Below are positions 53,608-62,452 of a stretch of DNA of 64,000 nt, one piece after another; the first letter of the stretch is position 1, and every line of letters begins with the position of its first letter. This DNA comes from an uncultured Rhodospirillaceae bacterium (GTDB lineage: Bacteria; Pseudomonadota; Alphaproteobacteria; UBA8366). A program made the position numbers and the translations under genes. The notes under the pieces are model-generated. The model worked only from the letters and a program-made list of their open reading frames with translations. It had not been told where the DNA came from and searched no databases. Location of the stretch: positions 62,001 to 126,000 of the forward strand of contig CAJWLM010000002.1 in assembly GCA_913043025.1 (NCBI GenBank), read 5' to 3'.

Positions 53608-54987
53608 ATGTCTTTAACTATCTACAATTCCTTTTCTGGCGACCGCGAACCTTTCTCTCCGCATGATCCAAGACGTGTGACGGTTTATGTTTGCGGGCCA
53701 ACTGTTTATAATAACGCTCACATTGGCAATGCTCGTCCCGCAGTGGTTTTTGATGTGTTAGTGCGTTTGCTGCGACACCTCTACGGCAGTAAACACGTAA
53801 TCTATGCACGGAACATCACAGATGTAGATGATAAAATCAATGCTGCGGCAATAAGTGAAGGGGTGCCAATCAGCACAATCACCGGACGATATATCGAGAT
53901 ATATCACCGGGATATCGCAGCTCTCGGAGTTCTGCCACCAGATATAGAACCTCGAGCAACAGACCACATAGAAGAGATGAAGCTTATGATTGAAAGGCTG
54001 ATTGCGAAAGGGCATGCCTATGCAAGAGATGGACATGTTCTCTTTGATGTGTCCTCGTATTCGAAATATGGTGCGTTGTCTAAATGCAATCAGGACGAGA
54101 TCCTTGCTGGTGCAAGGGTGGAGGTTGCGCCATATAAGAAAAATCCGTCTGATTTTGTCCTTTGGAAACCGTCGGTAGATGGGCAGCCGGGCTGGGATAG
54201 TATTTGGGGATTCGGGCGTCCCGGCTGGCATCTAGAATGCTCTGCAATGATCGAAAGTCATCTTGGGGAAACCATTGACATCCACGCAGGAGGTCGAGAC
54301 CTTTTATTCCCACATCATGAGAATGAAATTGCGCAAAGTGTCTGTGCGCATGATGGGAAAACATTTGCACGTTATTGGATGCATAATGGCTTCGTTAATA
54401 TTGACCATGAAAAGATGTCAAAGTCTTTTGGTAATGTTACATTGGTATCTGAACTTCTTGATGAGGCGCCCGGCGAAGCAATTCGATACGCGCTGCTCTC
54501 TGCTCATTATCGACAACCGCTGGGTTGGTCGAGTGCTAGTCTTGTCCTGGCGAAGCGCAATTTAGACAGAATGTATGAAGCATTGAGGTTACTCGAAGAT
54601 GTGCGGCTCGAGGCGCCTCCCATTCCAGCACCTACGGTAATCGCAGCTCTCGAGGATGATTTAAATACTCCCAAAGCCATGGTGGAAATGGCAGCGCTGG
54701 TGCGTTTCGCAAATACTGCACAGGATGAGAGGACACGTAGAGAGGCAAAATCCAGCCTGATTGGATCGGGAGTATTGTTGGGTATATTAGAGCACGATCC
54801 GACTAAATGGTTTGCTCAGGGACTTAAGGTAGACTCAAATGAGATCGATGAATTGATTGAGGCTCGTAACGCTGCGCGTAAAGCTAAGAATTTTGAGAAA
54901 GCCGATCAAATTCGCGATGATTTAAATGCGCGCGGTGTTGTAATTGAGGATAGCAATCTGGGCACTACATGGCGGATAGCGAAATAA
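53608..54987 (+). CDS. cysS: Cysteinyl-tRNA synthetase
   Basis: This encodes class I CysRS (459 residues). Zinc ligand Cys29 begins CGPTVYNNAHIGNARP, whose HIGN (38-41) is the HIGH motif. WHLECSAM, HHENEIAQ supply further zinc ligands and KMSKSFGN is the KMSKS loop. The C-terminal helical domain with RNAARKAKNFEKADQIRDDL is normal. It is convergent with the SDR gene, the stops only seven bases apart. Confidence 0.96.
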   Translation: MSLTIYNSFSGDREPFSPHDPRRVTVYVCGPTVYNNAHIGNARPAVVFDVLVRLLRHLYGSKHVIYARNITDVDDKINAAAISEGVPISTITGRYIEIYHRDIAALGVLPPDIEPRATDHIEEMKLMIERLIAKGHAYARDGHVLFDVSSYSKYGALSKCNQDEILAGARVEVAPYKKNPSDFVLWKPSVDGQPGWDSIWGFGRPGWHLECSAMIESHLGETIDIHAGGRDLLFPHHENEIAQSVCAHDGKTFARYWMHNGFVNIDHEKMSKSFGNVTLVSELLDEAPGEAIRYALLSAHYRQPLGWSSASLVLAKRNLDRMYEALRLLEDVRLEAPPIPAPTVIAALEDDLNTPKAMVEMAALVRFANTAQDERTRREAKSSLIGSGVLLGILEHDPTKWFAQGLKVDSNEIDELIEARNAARKAKNFEKADQIRDDLNARGVVIEDSNLGTTWRIAK

Positions 54988-54994
54988 TTGGCAT

Positions 54995-55714
54995 CTAAAT
55001 ACCAGGCGCGCCTATTGTCATCCCCCCGCATACGTGAATCGTCTGTCCTGTAATATAACCAGCCTCATCAGCCACAAGGAATTTCACTGCATGGGCTATA
55101 TCCTCCGGTATTCCGAGTCGTCCCACTGGCATCGACTCAACTAAGTCTTGGTATTTTTTGGTTCCCGGCGGATGGTTTCGTAGGAAGAGTTCTGTTTGAA
55201 TAGGGCCGGGGGAAACCGTGTTAACAGTTATTCCTGCTGGCCCGAGTTCCAAAGCCCAACCTCTACTGAAGCTTACCAATCCCGCTTTTGCAGCTCCATA
55301 GGCCGTGCGGTCTTCTTTGCCCATCATGGCGCGTGAGGCCATGTGTACGATACGCCCAAACTTTCGGCTTCGCATGCCGGGTATAACGGCCTGGCTGCAT
55401 AAGAGTGCGCCTCTCAGATTTACACTTATCTGTTTGTCAAAATCCTTAAGAGTAGTGTCTTGAGCACTAGCGGGTAGTGAATATCCTGCATTGTTAACTA
55501 ATATATCTACTTGATGCTTTGCGACTATATCCGCCAAGGCTTCAACAGCAGCCGTGTCATTCTCTAAATCGATCTTGTAGTATAATCCCGGAAAATCCTG
55601 CTCCGGATCACTTCGGGCGATTCCAATGACAGTCTTGCCATCAAGACTTAGGTTGTTGGCTATTGAAAGCCCTATTCCTTTACTGGCACCTGTGACTATA
55701 GCAGTACGTCCCAT
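54995..55714 (-). CDS. SDR-family oxidoreductase (FabG-like)
   Basis: This encodes a classical SDR (239 residues) with the cofactor motif TGASKGIGLSIA near residue 8, NNAGYS near 75, and the catalytic region with Ser in MASRAMMG and YGAAKAGL. The end ITGQTIHVCGGMTI is typical of FabG-like alcohol dehydrogenases. Its start lies 92 bases from the divergent HpcH/HpaI aldolase gene, so both may respond to the same regulator. The likely role is oxidation or reduction of a hydroxyl group on the substrate handled by that cluster. Confidence 0.85.
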   Translation of the reverse strand: MGRTAIVTGASKGIGLSIANNLSLDGKTVIGIARSDPEQDFPGLYYKIDLENDTAAVEALADIVAKHQVDILVNNAGYSLPASAQDTTLKDFDKQISVNLRGALLCSQAVIPGMRSRKFGRIVHMASRAMMGKEDRTAYGAAKAGLVSFSRGWALELGPAGITVNTVSPGPIQTELFLRNHPPGTKKYQDLVESMPVGRLGIPEDIAHAVKFLVADEAGYITGQTIHVCGGMTIGAPGI

Positions 55715-55806
55715 CTTTCCCTCGATTATATATTATGGCATTAGCTATCCGGGTTGAGGTATATTTAAAATGCTCAAGGATAGCATTATCACAAAAGGGT
55801 AACTCG

Positions 55807-56568
55807 GTGGAAATTGAAAAGAATAGATTCAAACGGGCGATACAAAACGGCGAATTACAAATAGGACTTTGGACAGGCCTCGCAAACCACATGTCAATTG
55901 AAATCCTGAAAGACTCGGGATTCGAGTGGATCCTTATCGATATGGAGCATTATCCAAATGAAATTCCATTGCTCGCAGGACAACTGCAAGCACTCGATGG
56001 TGGCAGTGCCACACCAATTGTAAGACCCCCCTGGAATGATCCAGTGTGGGTTAAAAGAATATTGGACCAAGGTGTTTTCAGTTTGCTCTTTCCCATGATC
56101 CAGACAGCAGAGGAAGCTGAATTAGCTGTATCAGCAACTAGATATCCACCAAAAGGTATTCGTGGTGTTTCTTATAATCACCGAGGCAACCGGTTTGGGC
56201 GTGTGAGTAATTACCTCGAAAAAATTGAAGATGAGCTATGCATTCTTGTTCAAATTGAGACTCAAAAGGCATTAACGAACGTAGAAGATATCGCTTCCGT
56301 CGATGGTGTTGACGGTGTTTTCTTTGGTCCGGCCGATTTGTCGTGTGATATGGGATTTCCGGGGCAACTTGGTCATCCGGATGTCTCAAAAGCTATTCTG
56401 GACGGGCATGAAGTGGTTAAGAAAATCGGGAAACCTACGGGAATTCTCACCGGTATCGAGAACGATGCCAAAATGTTTATAGATGCTGGCATGAACTTTG
56501 TTGCGGTCGGTTCTGATTTGGCATTATTGGCGCGTGGCTCTGAATCGCTGCGCCGAAAGTTTAAGTGA
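55807..56568 (+). CDS. HpcH/HpaI-family class II aldolase
   Basis: This encodes a metal-dependent pyruvate-type aldolase (253 residues), related to 4-hydroxy-2-oxoheptanedioate and 2-dehydro-3-deoxyglucarate aldolases. ILIDMEHYPN carries the catalytic His, QIETQKAL the metal-binding Glu, FFGPADLSCDMG the metal-binding Asp. The frame is open 24 codons further upstream, but the GTG at 55807 gives the conserved length and is preceded by AAAGGG. The dehydrogenase gene begins 13 bases after the stop, suggesting a two-gene unit. The natural aldol substrate is not determined. Confidence 0.88.
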   Translation: MEIEKNRFKRAIQNGELQIGLWTGLANHMSIEILKDSGFEWILIDMEHYPNEIPLLAGQLQALDGGSATPIVRPPWNDPVWVKRILDQGVFSLLFPMIQTAEEAELAVSATRYPPKGIRGVSYNHRGNRFGRVSNYLEKIEDELCILVQIETQKALTNVEDIASVDGVDGVFFGPADLSCDMGFPGQLGHPDVSKAILDGHEVVKKIGKPTGILTGIENDAKMFIDAGMNFVAVGSDLALLARGSESLRRKFK

Positions 56569-56581
56569 GGCGAGTGTTGCC

Positions 56582-57562
56582 GTGAAAAAAGTACTTGTAT
56601 TGGGGAAAATACACGATAGTGGAATTGCATTGCTTCGTGACACGGGTGAGATAGTAGTTAAGGAGCTAGCTGAACACTCGGAGGATATATTTAACGAACT
56701 GTCAGACACAGACGCGATTATTGTGCGCATGACAAAAATTACTCGTGAGATTATAGAAGCTGCACCACATCTGAAAATAGTCGCTCGGCATGGTGTTGGT
56801 TATGAGGCGGTAGATATAACTGCGCTCTCAGAGTTTGGTGTGCCGTTGACTATCACTGGTGATGTAAATTCGGTGGCAGTCTCTGAACATACATTGGCGC
56901 TTATGCTATCACTAGCGAAACAAACAGTGGTTTACGATCAGGCCGTTCGTATGGGGAACTTCGGTATACGTGATGGTTTTGATAGTACCGAGCTTTCGGC
57001 GAAAACTATTTTATTAATAGGCTTCGGGCGTATTGGAAAAGCAACTGCGGTCCGGGCCCAAGGCTTTGGTATGCGTGTTATGGTGGCTGATCCATTTGTC
57101 AGTCGTCAGAATGTAGAGGCAGAGGGTTACAATTATGTAACTGACTTCCGCTACGCCTTGGAAGAGGCGGATTATGTTTGTATTCATGTACCGAAAAGAC
57201 CTGAGACAGAAAATTTGATTTCTGCTGAGGAGTTAAAACTGATGAAAGAAAGCGCATATGTCATTAATGTTTCGCGTGGTGGTATTGTAAATGAGGCTGC
57301 ACTTTTTATCGCTTTAAATGAAGGCTGGATAGCAGGTGCAGCATTGGATGTATTTGAGCTCGAACCACCAAACCTAGATAATCCACTTCTTAAGCTTAAA
57401 AATATTGTTGTCAGCCCACATTGTGGCGCATTTACGGAGGAATGCGCACAGAGAATGGCGATGGCATGTGCACAGGCAGTTGTCAGTGCTTTTGAGGGTA
57501 ACTTTGATCCTCAATTGGTTGTAAATAAGGAGACTTTGCCGGACAAAAGTGCAAGAGGCTGA
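56582..57562 (+). CDS. D-2-hydroxyacid dehydrogenase (PGDH/hydroxypyruvate reductase-like)
   Basis: This encodes an NAD-dependent D-2-hydroxyacid dehydrogenase (326 residues). The Rossmann motif is LLIGFGRIGKATA with Asp in VMVADPF, the catalytic Arg lies in NVSRGGIVNE, Glu in LDVFELEPP and His in VSPHCGAFTEE. There is no ACT domain, so it is not the full serine-pathway SerA type. GTG at 56582 is chosen because the conserved KKVLVLGKI strand follows at once. Pairing with an aldolase suggests it reduces or oxidises an oxo/hydroxy acid product. Confidence 0.88.
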   Translation: MKKVLVLGKIHDSGIALLRDTGEIVVKELAEHSEDIFNELSDTDAIIVRMTKITREIIEAAPHLKIVARHGVGYEAVDITALSEFGVPLTITGDVNSVAVSEHTLALMLSLAKQTVVYDQAVRMGNFGIRDGFDSTELSAKTILLIGFGRIGKATAVRAQGFGMRVMVADPFVSRQNVEAEGYNYVTDFRYALEEADYVCIHVPKRPETENLISAEELKLMKESAYVINVSRGGIVNEAALFIALNEGWIAGAALDVFELEPPNLDNPLLKLKNIVVSPHCGAFTEECAQRMAMACAQAVVSAFEGNFDPQLVVNKETLPDKSARG

Positions 57563-57616
57563 AAAATATGTGCCTCAACTGTTACGTTTGAAGCATTGCG
57601 AAAACCTACAAACCAT

Positions 57617-58588
57617 CTAATCAAAATCGATAATTTTTCCAGTGGTGGCAGCTTTCACAGTGTTTTCAAGAATTTCTACCCCGTGTATAACGTCTTTTAT
57701 AGATACTGGAAAATCCGTATCCATTTGCACCAAGTCTGCAAATGCTTCAAGCTCAGCCTTTTCAATATCAACATAGTCAAATTCCGTTATTTCTGGGTTT
57801 TCCCTTAATCTACAGGTTGCCAAGGTACTCTCCCCGCGCATTTCTGCCCAACCTTTAGAGCCGGCAACGTGGAATCTCCAATAGTTGGCAGTTACGGCAA
57901 TGCAGGAAAGGTTTCCGGTCGCGCCACTTTTAAAACGCAAATTGATGCTTGTACAGTCGTCTCTGTCACTATCAAGGATGCGAGTTTCAGAAGAGGCACG
58001 TAAGGTTTTAACATGTCCCGCCGCCATCAACATTAGATCAAGTACGTGTACACCTTTGCCGCACATGACCCCAGCTGGATTTTCTTCTCTGGTAGATCTC
58101 CACCCTTCTCTTTGATCATAGCCGGCATGACCGGAATGAGCTCCCTCTACATGCAGTATGGTTCCTAGTTCGCCCTTATCAATCAACTCTCTAATTTTAA
58201 GAAGAGCGGGCTGGAAGCGCCGATTAAAAGCAACAGCTAATTTGACCCCTGCCTTTTCGCAAGCTTCGGTGGCAGACAGGGCACTTTTTTTTGTCAGAGT
58301 AAAGGGTTTTTCGCAGAAAATATGTTTGCCTGCAGAGGCAGCCTGTTCCACGTGTTGACCGTGTGCGGAATGCCCGGTTGCAATAATGACAGCTTCAATA
58401 GCGTCATTTTGTAACGTTGCTTCGTAATTATCGGAAATAGGGATCCCAGTTTTCTCTGTAAATTCGGTATATTTTGACGGGTCACGGGTTATCATTTGAA
58501 CAATTTGGATCTTATCGCTTTTATTATGAACCGAATTGATTAATGTCTGTCCCCAATTTCCAAGTCCATAAATGGCTGTTTTCAGCAT
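57617..58588 (-). CDS. Gfo/Idh/MocA-family oxidoreductase
   Basis: This encodes an NAD(P)-dependent sugar or inositol-type dehydrogenase (323 residues). The N-terminal Rossmann fold has YGLGNWGQTLI, the cofactor/substrate lysine is in HIFCEKPFTLT, and GKGVHVLDLMLMAAG with its His lies in the substrate domain. The gene converges with the D-2-hydroxyacid dehydrogenase gene and diverges from the cupin gene. Substrates in this family are usually cyclitols or sugar derivatives. Confidence 0.88.
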   Translation of the reverse strand: MLKTAIYGLGNWGQTLINSVHNKSDKIQIVQMITRDPSKYTEFTEKTGIPISDNYEATLQNDAIEAVIIATGHSAHGQHVEQAASAGKHIFCEKPFTLTKKSALSATEACEKAGVKLAVAFNRRFQPALLKIRELIDKGELGTILHVEGAHSGHAGYDQREGWRSTREENPAGVMCGKGVHVLDLMLMAAGHVKTLRASSETRILDSDRDDCTSINLRFKSGATGNLSCIAVTANYWRFHVAGSKGWAEMRGESTLATCRLRENPEITEFDYVDIEKAELEAFADLVQMDTDFPVSIKDVIHGVEILENTVKAATTGKIIDFD

Positions 58589-58675
58589 TGTAGCCCTCTA
58601 CCTGTTGTTCTAAGAAGCCTCTTTTGCATAAGGTATTATCCTAAGCACCCTTGCCCTCTAATGAAGCGATGGTGT

Positions 58676-58696
58676 ACTAGGTAAACCAAACCAGTT
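58676..58696. promoter_or_regulatory. Possible operator between the MocA-like and cupin genes
   Basis: ACTAGGT (58676-58682) and ACCAGTT (58690-58696) form an imperfect inverted repeat with a seven-base spacer in the divergent intergenic region. Two mismatches between arms make this tentative. It is the most symmetric element seen there and would be suited to a dimeric regulator such as the IclR protein at the end of the window. Confidence 0.22.
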
Positions 58697-58745
58697 TAAA
58701 TAAGACTGTGTCAACAGATAAAAATAGTTGGGGGAGAAGGGTCTC

Positions 58746-59183
58746 ATGGCAAGTGAAACTAAAACTGAAGGTGCTCAAAAGGCAGGCCTTGGGGTTGTAG
58801 CTTGGAAAATGGATGAAGTGGAAAAGGTTGCTGCGGGTACGGGTTATTCAACGTCTCATGGCGGAGTTATAGAAGGCGAGCGGATGCTTGTTGGATACAT
58901 TCACAAGCCTCGAGGAACTGGTTCTCGCATGCATAGTCACCCTAATGAGCAATTCAATTTTGTTTTACAGGGGACGCTCATGGGAGAGATTGACGGTATT
59001 CCCTTCAAAGCACCAAAAGGTACATTGGTGCATGTTCCGGCCGATGCCGCACACCAGATGATAGCAGACCCCGAAGATGAGGATGTTATTTTTCTAGCGT
59101 TGAAGGACCTATCACATGGAATAATCGGTATGGCTGTCGATGGGAAAATGAGTGGCCCTCATTTTGAAAAGGGGTTTGAGTGA
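58746..59183 (+). CDS. Cupin-domain protein
   Basis: This encodes a small single-domain cupin (145 residues). The metal-binding motif 1 is SRMHSHPNEQFNFVLQG (His, His, Glu) and motif 2 is LVHVPADAAHQM with the last His. The N-terminal 20 residues are hydrophilic and variable. Such proteins can be isomerases, dioxygenases or ligand sensors. Placed directly upstream of the transporter genes, it may handle the transported compound. ATG 58746 is chosen over a start six codons upstream because of the GGGGGAGAAGGG ribosome site. Confidence 0.8.
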   Translation: MASETKTEGAQKAGLGVVAWKMDEVEKVAAGTGYSTSHGGVIEGERMLVGYIHKPRGTGSRMHSHPNEQFNFVLQGTLMGEIDGIPFKAPKGTLVHVPADAAHQMIADPEDEDVIFLALKDLSHGIIGMAVDGKMSGPHFEKGFE

Positions 59184-59281
59184 GAAAAAAGCAGCTCAGG
59201 TAAAATAAAAATAAATACGGCAGTCGTACTCGCCGAAAAGTGCACATTAACATTTATGAGATTTCAAAAGGGAGGAAATCG

Positions 59282-60277
59282 ATGAGTATTAAGAAACTTT
59301 TAAAAGGTCTATCGGTGACTATGGGGCTTGCGGTAGCCAGCATGATTGCCGGTCCAGCGTTTGCAGATAAATATCCATCAAAACCAGTGGAACTCATCTG
59401 TACAACTTCGCCGGGCTCTGGTGCAGCAGTCTGGTGTCACATGGTTGCGAAGCACCTACAGCAGAAAGATTTCCTGGGAGTTCCTGTCAAAGTGCTATTC
59501 AAGAGTGGTGGATCAAATCACGAACCGGTTGTTTATGTCCAAGGAAAACCGGCAGATGGGTACACAATAATGCATTTTTCCGCAAGTTTTACAGGGTATT
59601 TTAATTTGCCGCATTTCAAATATGGCTTTAAGGATTTCGATATTGTGGCGCGGATGGAGCAACACCTCTATGCTATCGGGGTTCGGTCTGATAGCCCATT
59701 CAAGACTTATAAGGATGTTGTTGCGTACGCGAAAAAAAATCCCGGGCGTTTGGCGATGGGTAGCAATAAGATTGGGTCAGTACACCATCGCCATCAAGAA
59801 TTATTGCACCAAACACAAGGTATAAAAATTCGCTTTGTTCCCTACAAAGGTACGGGTGACGTAGTAAAAGACGTCATGGGTGGACATCTTAAAATCGGTA
59901 TTGCACAGCCTGGTAAATGGAATAGGCATTTGAAAGCTGGCAAGGCGCGTTCATTATTACTACTGAATGAAAAACGTCTTCCTGGCAAAACGTGGGAGAA
60001 CGTGCCCGTGCCATCAGACTTGGGGATAAGCTATAAAATTCCACATCAATTCCAAGGCTTTATGGTCAAAAAAGGCACACCAAAGGACCGCATAGCTATT
60101 TTGCAAAAAGCATTGTCTAAAATTGATAATACAAAGGCTTACAAAAAGCATGTGAAAAAGCAGCCTCATGTGATCCCGGCTTTTGCCGGCAACACTGCGG
60201 AACTCAACAAAGATTTTTCAGCAGGTGTGGCGGCGACGCGAAAATTGATGGTCCAACTTGGCATCTTGAAAAACTGA
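59282..60277 (+). CDS. tctC: Tripartite tricarboxylate transporter substrate-binding protein (TctC/BugD-like)
   Basis: This encodes the periplasmic binding protein of a TTT system (331 residues) with a signal peptide (about 1-28, ending GPAFA). The mature protein begins DKYPSKPVELICTTSPGSGAAVW, the region where TTT proteins normally read as I-V-P-F-x-P-G-G. Here it is altered and contains two cysteines that might pair. It is rich in Lys and His. GGGAGG precedes the ATG. TTT binding proteins carry diverse carboxylates, so substrate cannot be read off. It is followed by a strong hairpin, then tctB. Confidence 0.87.
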   Translation: MSIKKLLKGLSVTMGLAVASMIAGPAFADKYPSKPVELICTTSPGSGAAVWCHMVAKHLQQKDFLGVPVKVLFKSGGSNHEPVVYVQGKPADGYTIMHFSASFTGYFNLPHFKYGFKDFDIVARMEQHLYAIGVRSDSPFKTYKDVVAYAKKNPGRLAMGSNKIGSVHHRHQELLHQTQGIKIRFVPYKGTGDVVKDVMGGHLKIGIAQPGKWNRHLKAGKARSLLLLNEKRLPGKTWENVPVPSDLGISYKIPHQFQGFMVKKGTPKDRIAILQKALSKIDNTKAYKKHVKKQPHVIPAFAGNTAELNKDFSAGVAATRKLMVQLGILKN

Positions 60278-60298
60278 CGAGTGTTAACTGATCCGATT

Positions 60299-60327
60299 GA
60301 GTCTCCGGGAGCTACTCTCGGAGACTC
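60299..60327 (+). other. Intercistronic hairpin between tctC and tctB
   Basis: Bases 60299-60310 pair with 60316-60327 (12 pairs with a single G-U) around a five-base loop. No T-tract follows. Such hairpins after a binding-protein gene usually protect the upstream mRNA from 3' exonucleases, so the binding protein is made in excess over the membrane subunits. Confidence 0.75.
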
Positions 60328-60369
60328 GTCAGCTAGAAAAAAACCACCCGATTTTCCCTAGGGGGGGTA

Positions 60370-60873
60370 ATGCAGAATTCAATAAGCCAACTCTTTGCTA
60401 CGATCGCGGTTACGTTAGCGACTTCTTTGTTCTTTGTTATTTTGCTTTGGAGAACATTCGGATTTGCTCCGTCTATGCTTCCTGGTTACCCCGGTGACGC
60501 TTTTTTTCCTCGATTGATAATTGGGTTCGGCTTAATTTGGTGTGGTGTTCTGTTATTCAGACTTTTTAAAGGTTCCGATATAATCGTTACAGATGATCAT
60601 TCGGAAGTATTGGTGCCGCTGCGATCATTTTCTCTGATATGCTGCTACGTGTTGGGCTATGTTCTCTTGCTTGATATTATTGGCTTTGAAATAACGACAT
60701 TTTTATTTGTAAGTGCTCTTTTTGCTACAAGGTTGCACGGCAACCGAAGTCAAAGACTTTTTCGAAGTTCATTGATCTCATTTTTTACTACCATTTTTTG
60801 TTGGGCAATTTTTGCGATCGTGCTTAACGTAAACTTCCCAGTTAAATTTTTACCGAACTACATCGAATTTTAG
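60370..60873 (+). CDS. tctB: Tripartite tricarboxylate transporter small membrane subunit (TctB)
   Basis: This encodes the four-helix small subunit of a TTT transporter (167 residues). Hydrophobic segments lie at about 8-28, 43-60, 80-103 and 123-145, and the loop GDAFFPRLIIGFGLIW is typical of TctB (PxxFP). GGGGGGG sits directly upstream of the ATG. Sequence conservation in this subunit is low, and assignment relies on size, topology and position between tctC and tctA. Confidence 0.85.
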   Translation: MQNSISQLFATIAVTLATSLFFVILLWRTFGFAPSMLPGYPGDAFFPRLIIGFGLIWCGVLLFRLFKGSDIIVTDDHSEVLVPLRSFSLICCYVLGYVLLLDIIGFEITTFLFVSALFATRLHGNRSQRLFRSSLISFFTTIFCWAIFAIVLNVNFPVKFLPNYIEF

Positions 60874-60882
60874 GTGGGTATA

Positions 60883-62406
60883 GTGGACTTTTCGGCAAAC
60901 ATAATTCCAGCATTAGGCCTCGTTTTCGGTCCAATATCATTGTTTTACATATTTATTGGTGTGATTCTAGGTTTGGTATTGGGCGCGCTGCCCGGCTTTG
61001 GTAGTTCACAGGCATTGGCATTATTATTTCCCATAACTTTTGTAATGAATGCGCCAGACGCAATTTTGTTCTGTTGTGCGGTTTATTCTGCTGCTGAATA
61101 TGGTGGCTCGATACCTGCGATTTTAATTCGCACGCCAGGAACTCCGGGGAGTGCAATAACCGCTCTCGATGGATACGAAATGACAAAAAAAGGCATGCCT
61201 TATAGAGCTTTGAAAATTTCACTCTATGCGGGAATTTTTGGCGGAGTTACTAGTACTCTTATTTTTCTTGTTGCCGGCACAAGCCTAGCATTGTTAGCTC
61301 TTGAATTTGGACCGGGTGAAATGTTTGCCTTGGGTATCTTTGGTTTATCCATCATTGGTGGATTTTTTGGAAAGGATCCGGCCCGCGGATTTCTGGCTAC
61401 AGCCATTGGTTTGATTTTAGCTACTATCGGTAGCTCACGGTTCGGAGGGTTAAGGTTTACATTCGATTACGGACCTTTGATGGATGGTATACCCCTTGTT
61501 GTAATTGTCATCGGAATTTTAGCCGCACCTGAGGCATTCCGTCTTTTGATCGAGTATGAAAGGGATGACGCAGTTTCTAATGCAGCTGAAAATATCCGTA
61601 ACATTGATAAAGAAAAGAATCGAGTGACACTAGGCGACTTGCTTTATCTGTGGCCCACCTTAGTTCGAAATGCACTTATCGGTACGGGTATAGGCGCTAT
61701 ACCCGGTGCAGGTGCTTCAGTCGCTGCGTTAATAGCTTATAATGAAGAGCGACGATGGAACCGGCACAGAAAAGATGAGGAATTTGGAACCGGCATCGAA
61801 GAGGGCATAGCCTCTCCCGAATGTGCTAACAATGCTGTAGTTGCGGGCACTTTAGTTCCTTCTTTGGCACTTGGAATTCCGGGGTCTGGAACTGCTGCAA
61901 TTTTGATTGGTGTATTAGTAGTTAAGGGCGTTGTCCCTGGCCCAGGGTTGTTTGAAGAGCAAACCGCGATGATAATTGCCATTTTTATCGGGTTATTAGT
62001 TGCTAACGCGGGGCAATTAATCGTTGGTTTGGCCGGGGTAAAGCTATGGGGGCAAGTAGCTCGCGTGCCGCGTCGTATCCTTGGCCCTTTTGTAATTCTC
62101 ATGATTATTATCGGCACATATGCCTATAAAAACTATGCACCCCATGTGGTGATGGTTCTAATCCTAGGTGGGGGTGCATATTTTCTTGAAAAAATTGATA
62201 TTCCCTCGGTTCCGATTATGCTGTCATTTGTCATGGGGCCGATTATTGAAAGTAATATGAATCTGGCATTCACGATCCATCAGGGTGACCTGATGGTTGT
62301 GTTAACGCGCCCGATCACCATGATCATCTTACTACTCGCTTTGGTGACGGCGGTTTACGGGTTTATCCGAGCGCAACAGAAAATAAGCGTATCAGATGAG
62401 CTTTGA
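60883..62406 (+). CDS. tctA: Tripartite tricarboxylate transporter large membrane subunit (TctA)
   Basis: This encodes the large permease subunit (507 residues) with about twelve membrane helices. FIGVILGLVLGALPGFGSSQALALLFPITF, AEYGGSIPAILIRTPGTPGSA and the repeated GAIPGAGASVAALIAY and SLALGIPGSGTAAILIG blocks are the inverted-repeat Pro-Gly motifs of the family. GTG at 60883 is chosen because it gives MDFSANIIPALGL and has AGGTGGG just upstream. A GTG three codons earlier would overlap that site. Confidence 0.93.
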   Translation: MDFSANIIPALGLVFGPISLFYIFIGVILGLVLGALPGFGSSQALALLFPITFVMNAPDAILFCCAVYSAAEYGGSIPAILIRTPGTPGSAITALDGYEMTKKGMPYRALKISLYAGIFGGVTSTLIFLVAGTSLALLALEFGPGEMFALGIFGLSIIGGFFGKDPARGFLATAIGLILATIGSSRFGGLRFTFDYGPLMDGIPLVVIVIGILAAPEAFRLLIEYERDDAVSNAAENIRNIDKEKNRVTLGDLLYLWPTLVRNALIGTGIGAIPGAGASVAALIAYNEERRWNRHRKDEEFGTGIEEGIASPECANNAVVAGTLVPSLALGIPGSGTAAILIGVLVVKGVVPGPGLFEEQTAMIIAIFIGLLVANAGQLIVGLAGVKLWGQVARVPRRILGPFVILMIIIGTYAYKNYAPHVVMVLILGGGAYFLEKIDIPSVPIMLSFVMGPIIESNMNLAFTIHQGDLMVVLTRPITMIILLLALVTAVYGFIRAQQKISVSDEL

Positions 62407-62452
62407 CTCTATTAAGAAAATTTTAACAACTGAGGTTATTAGGGAGGGAATC

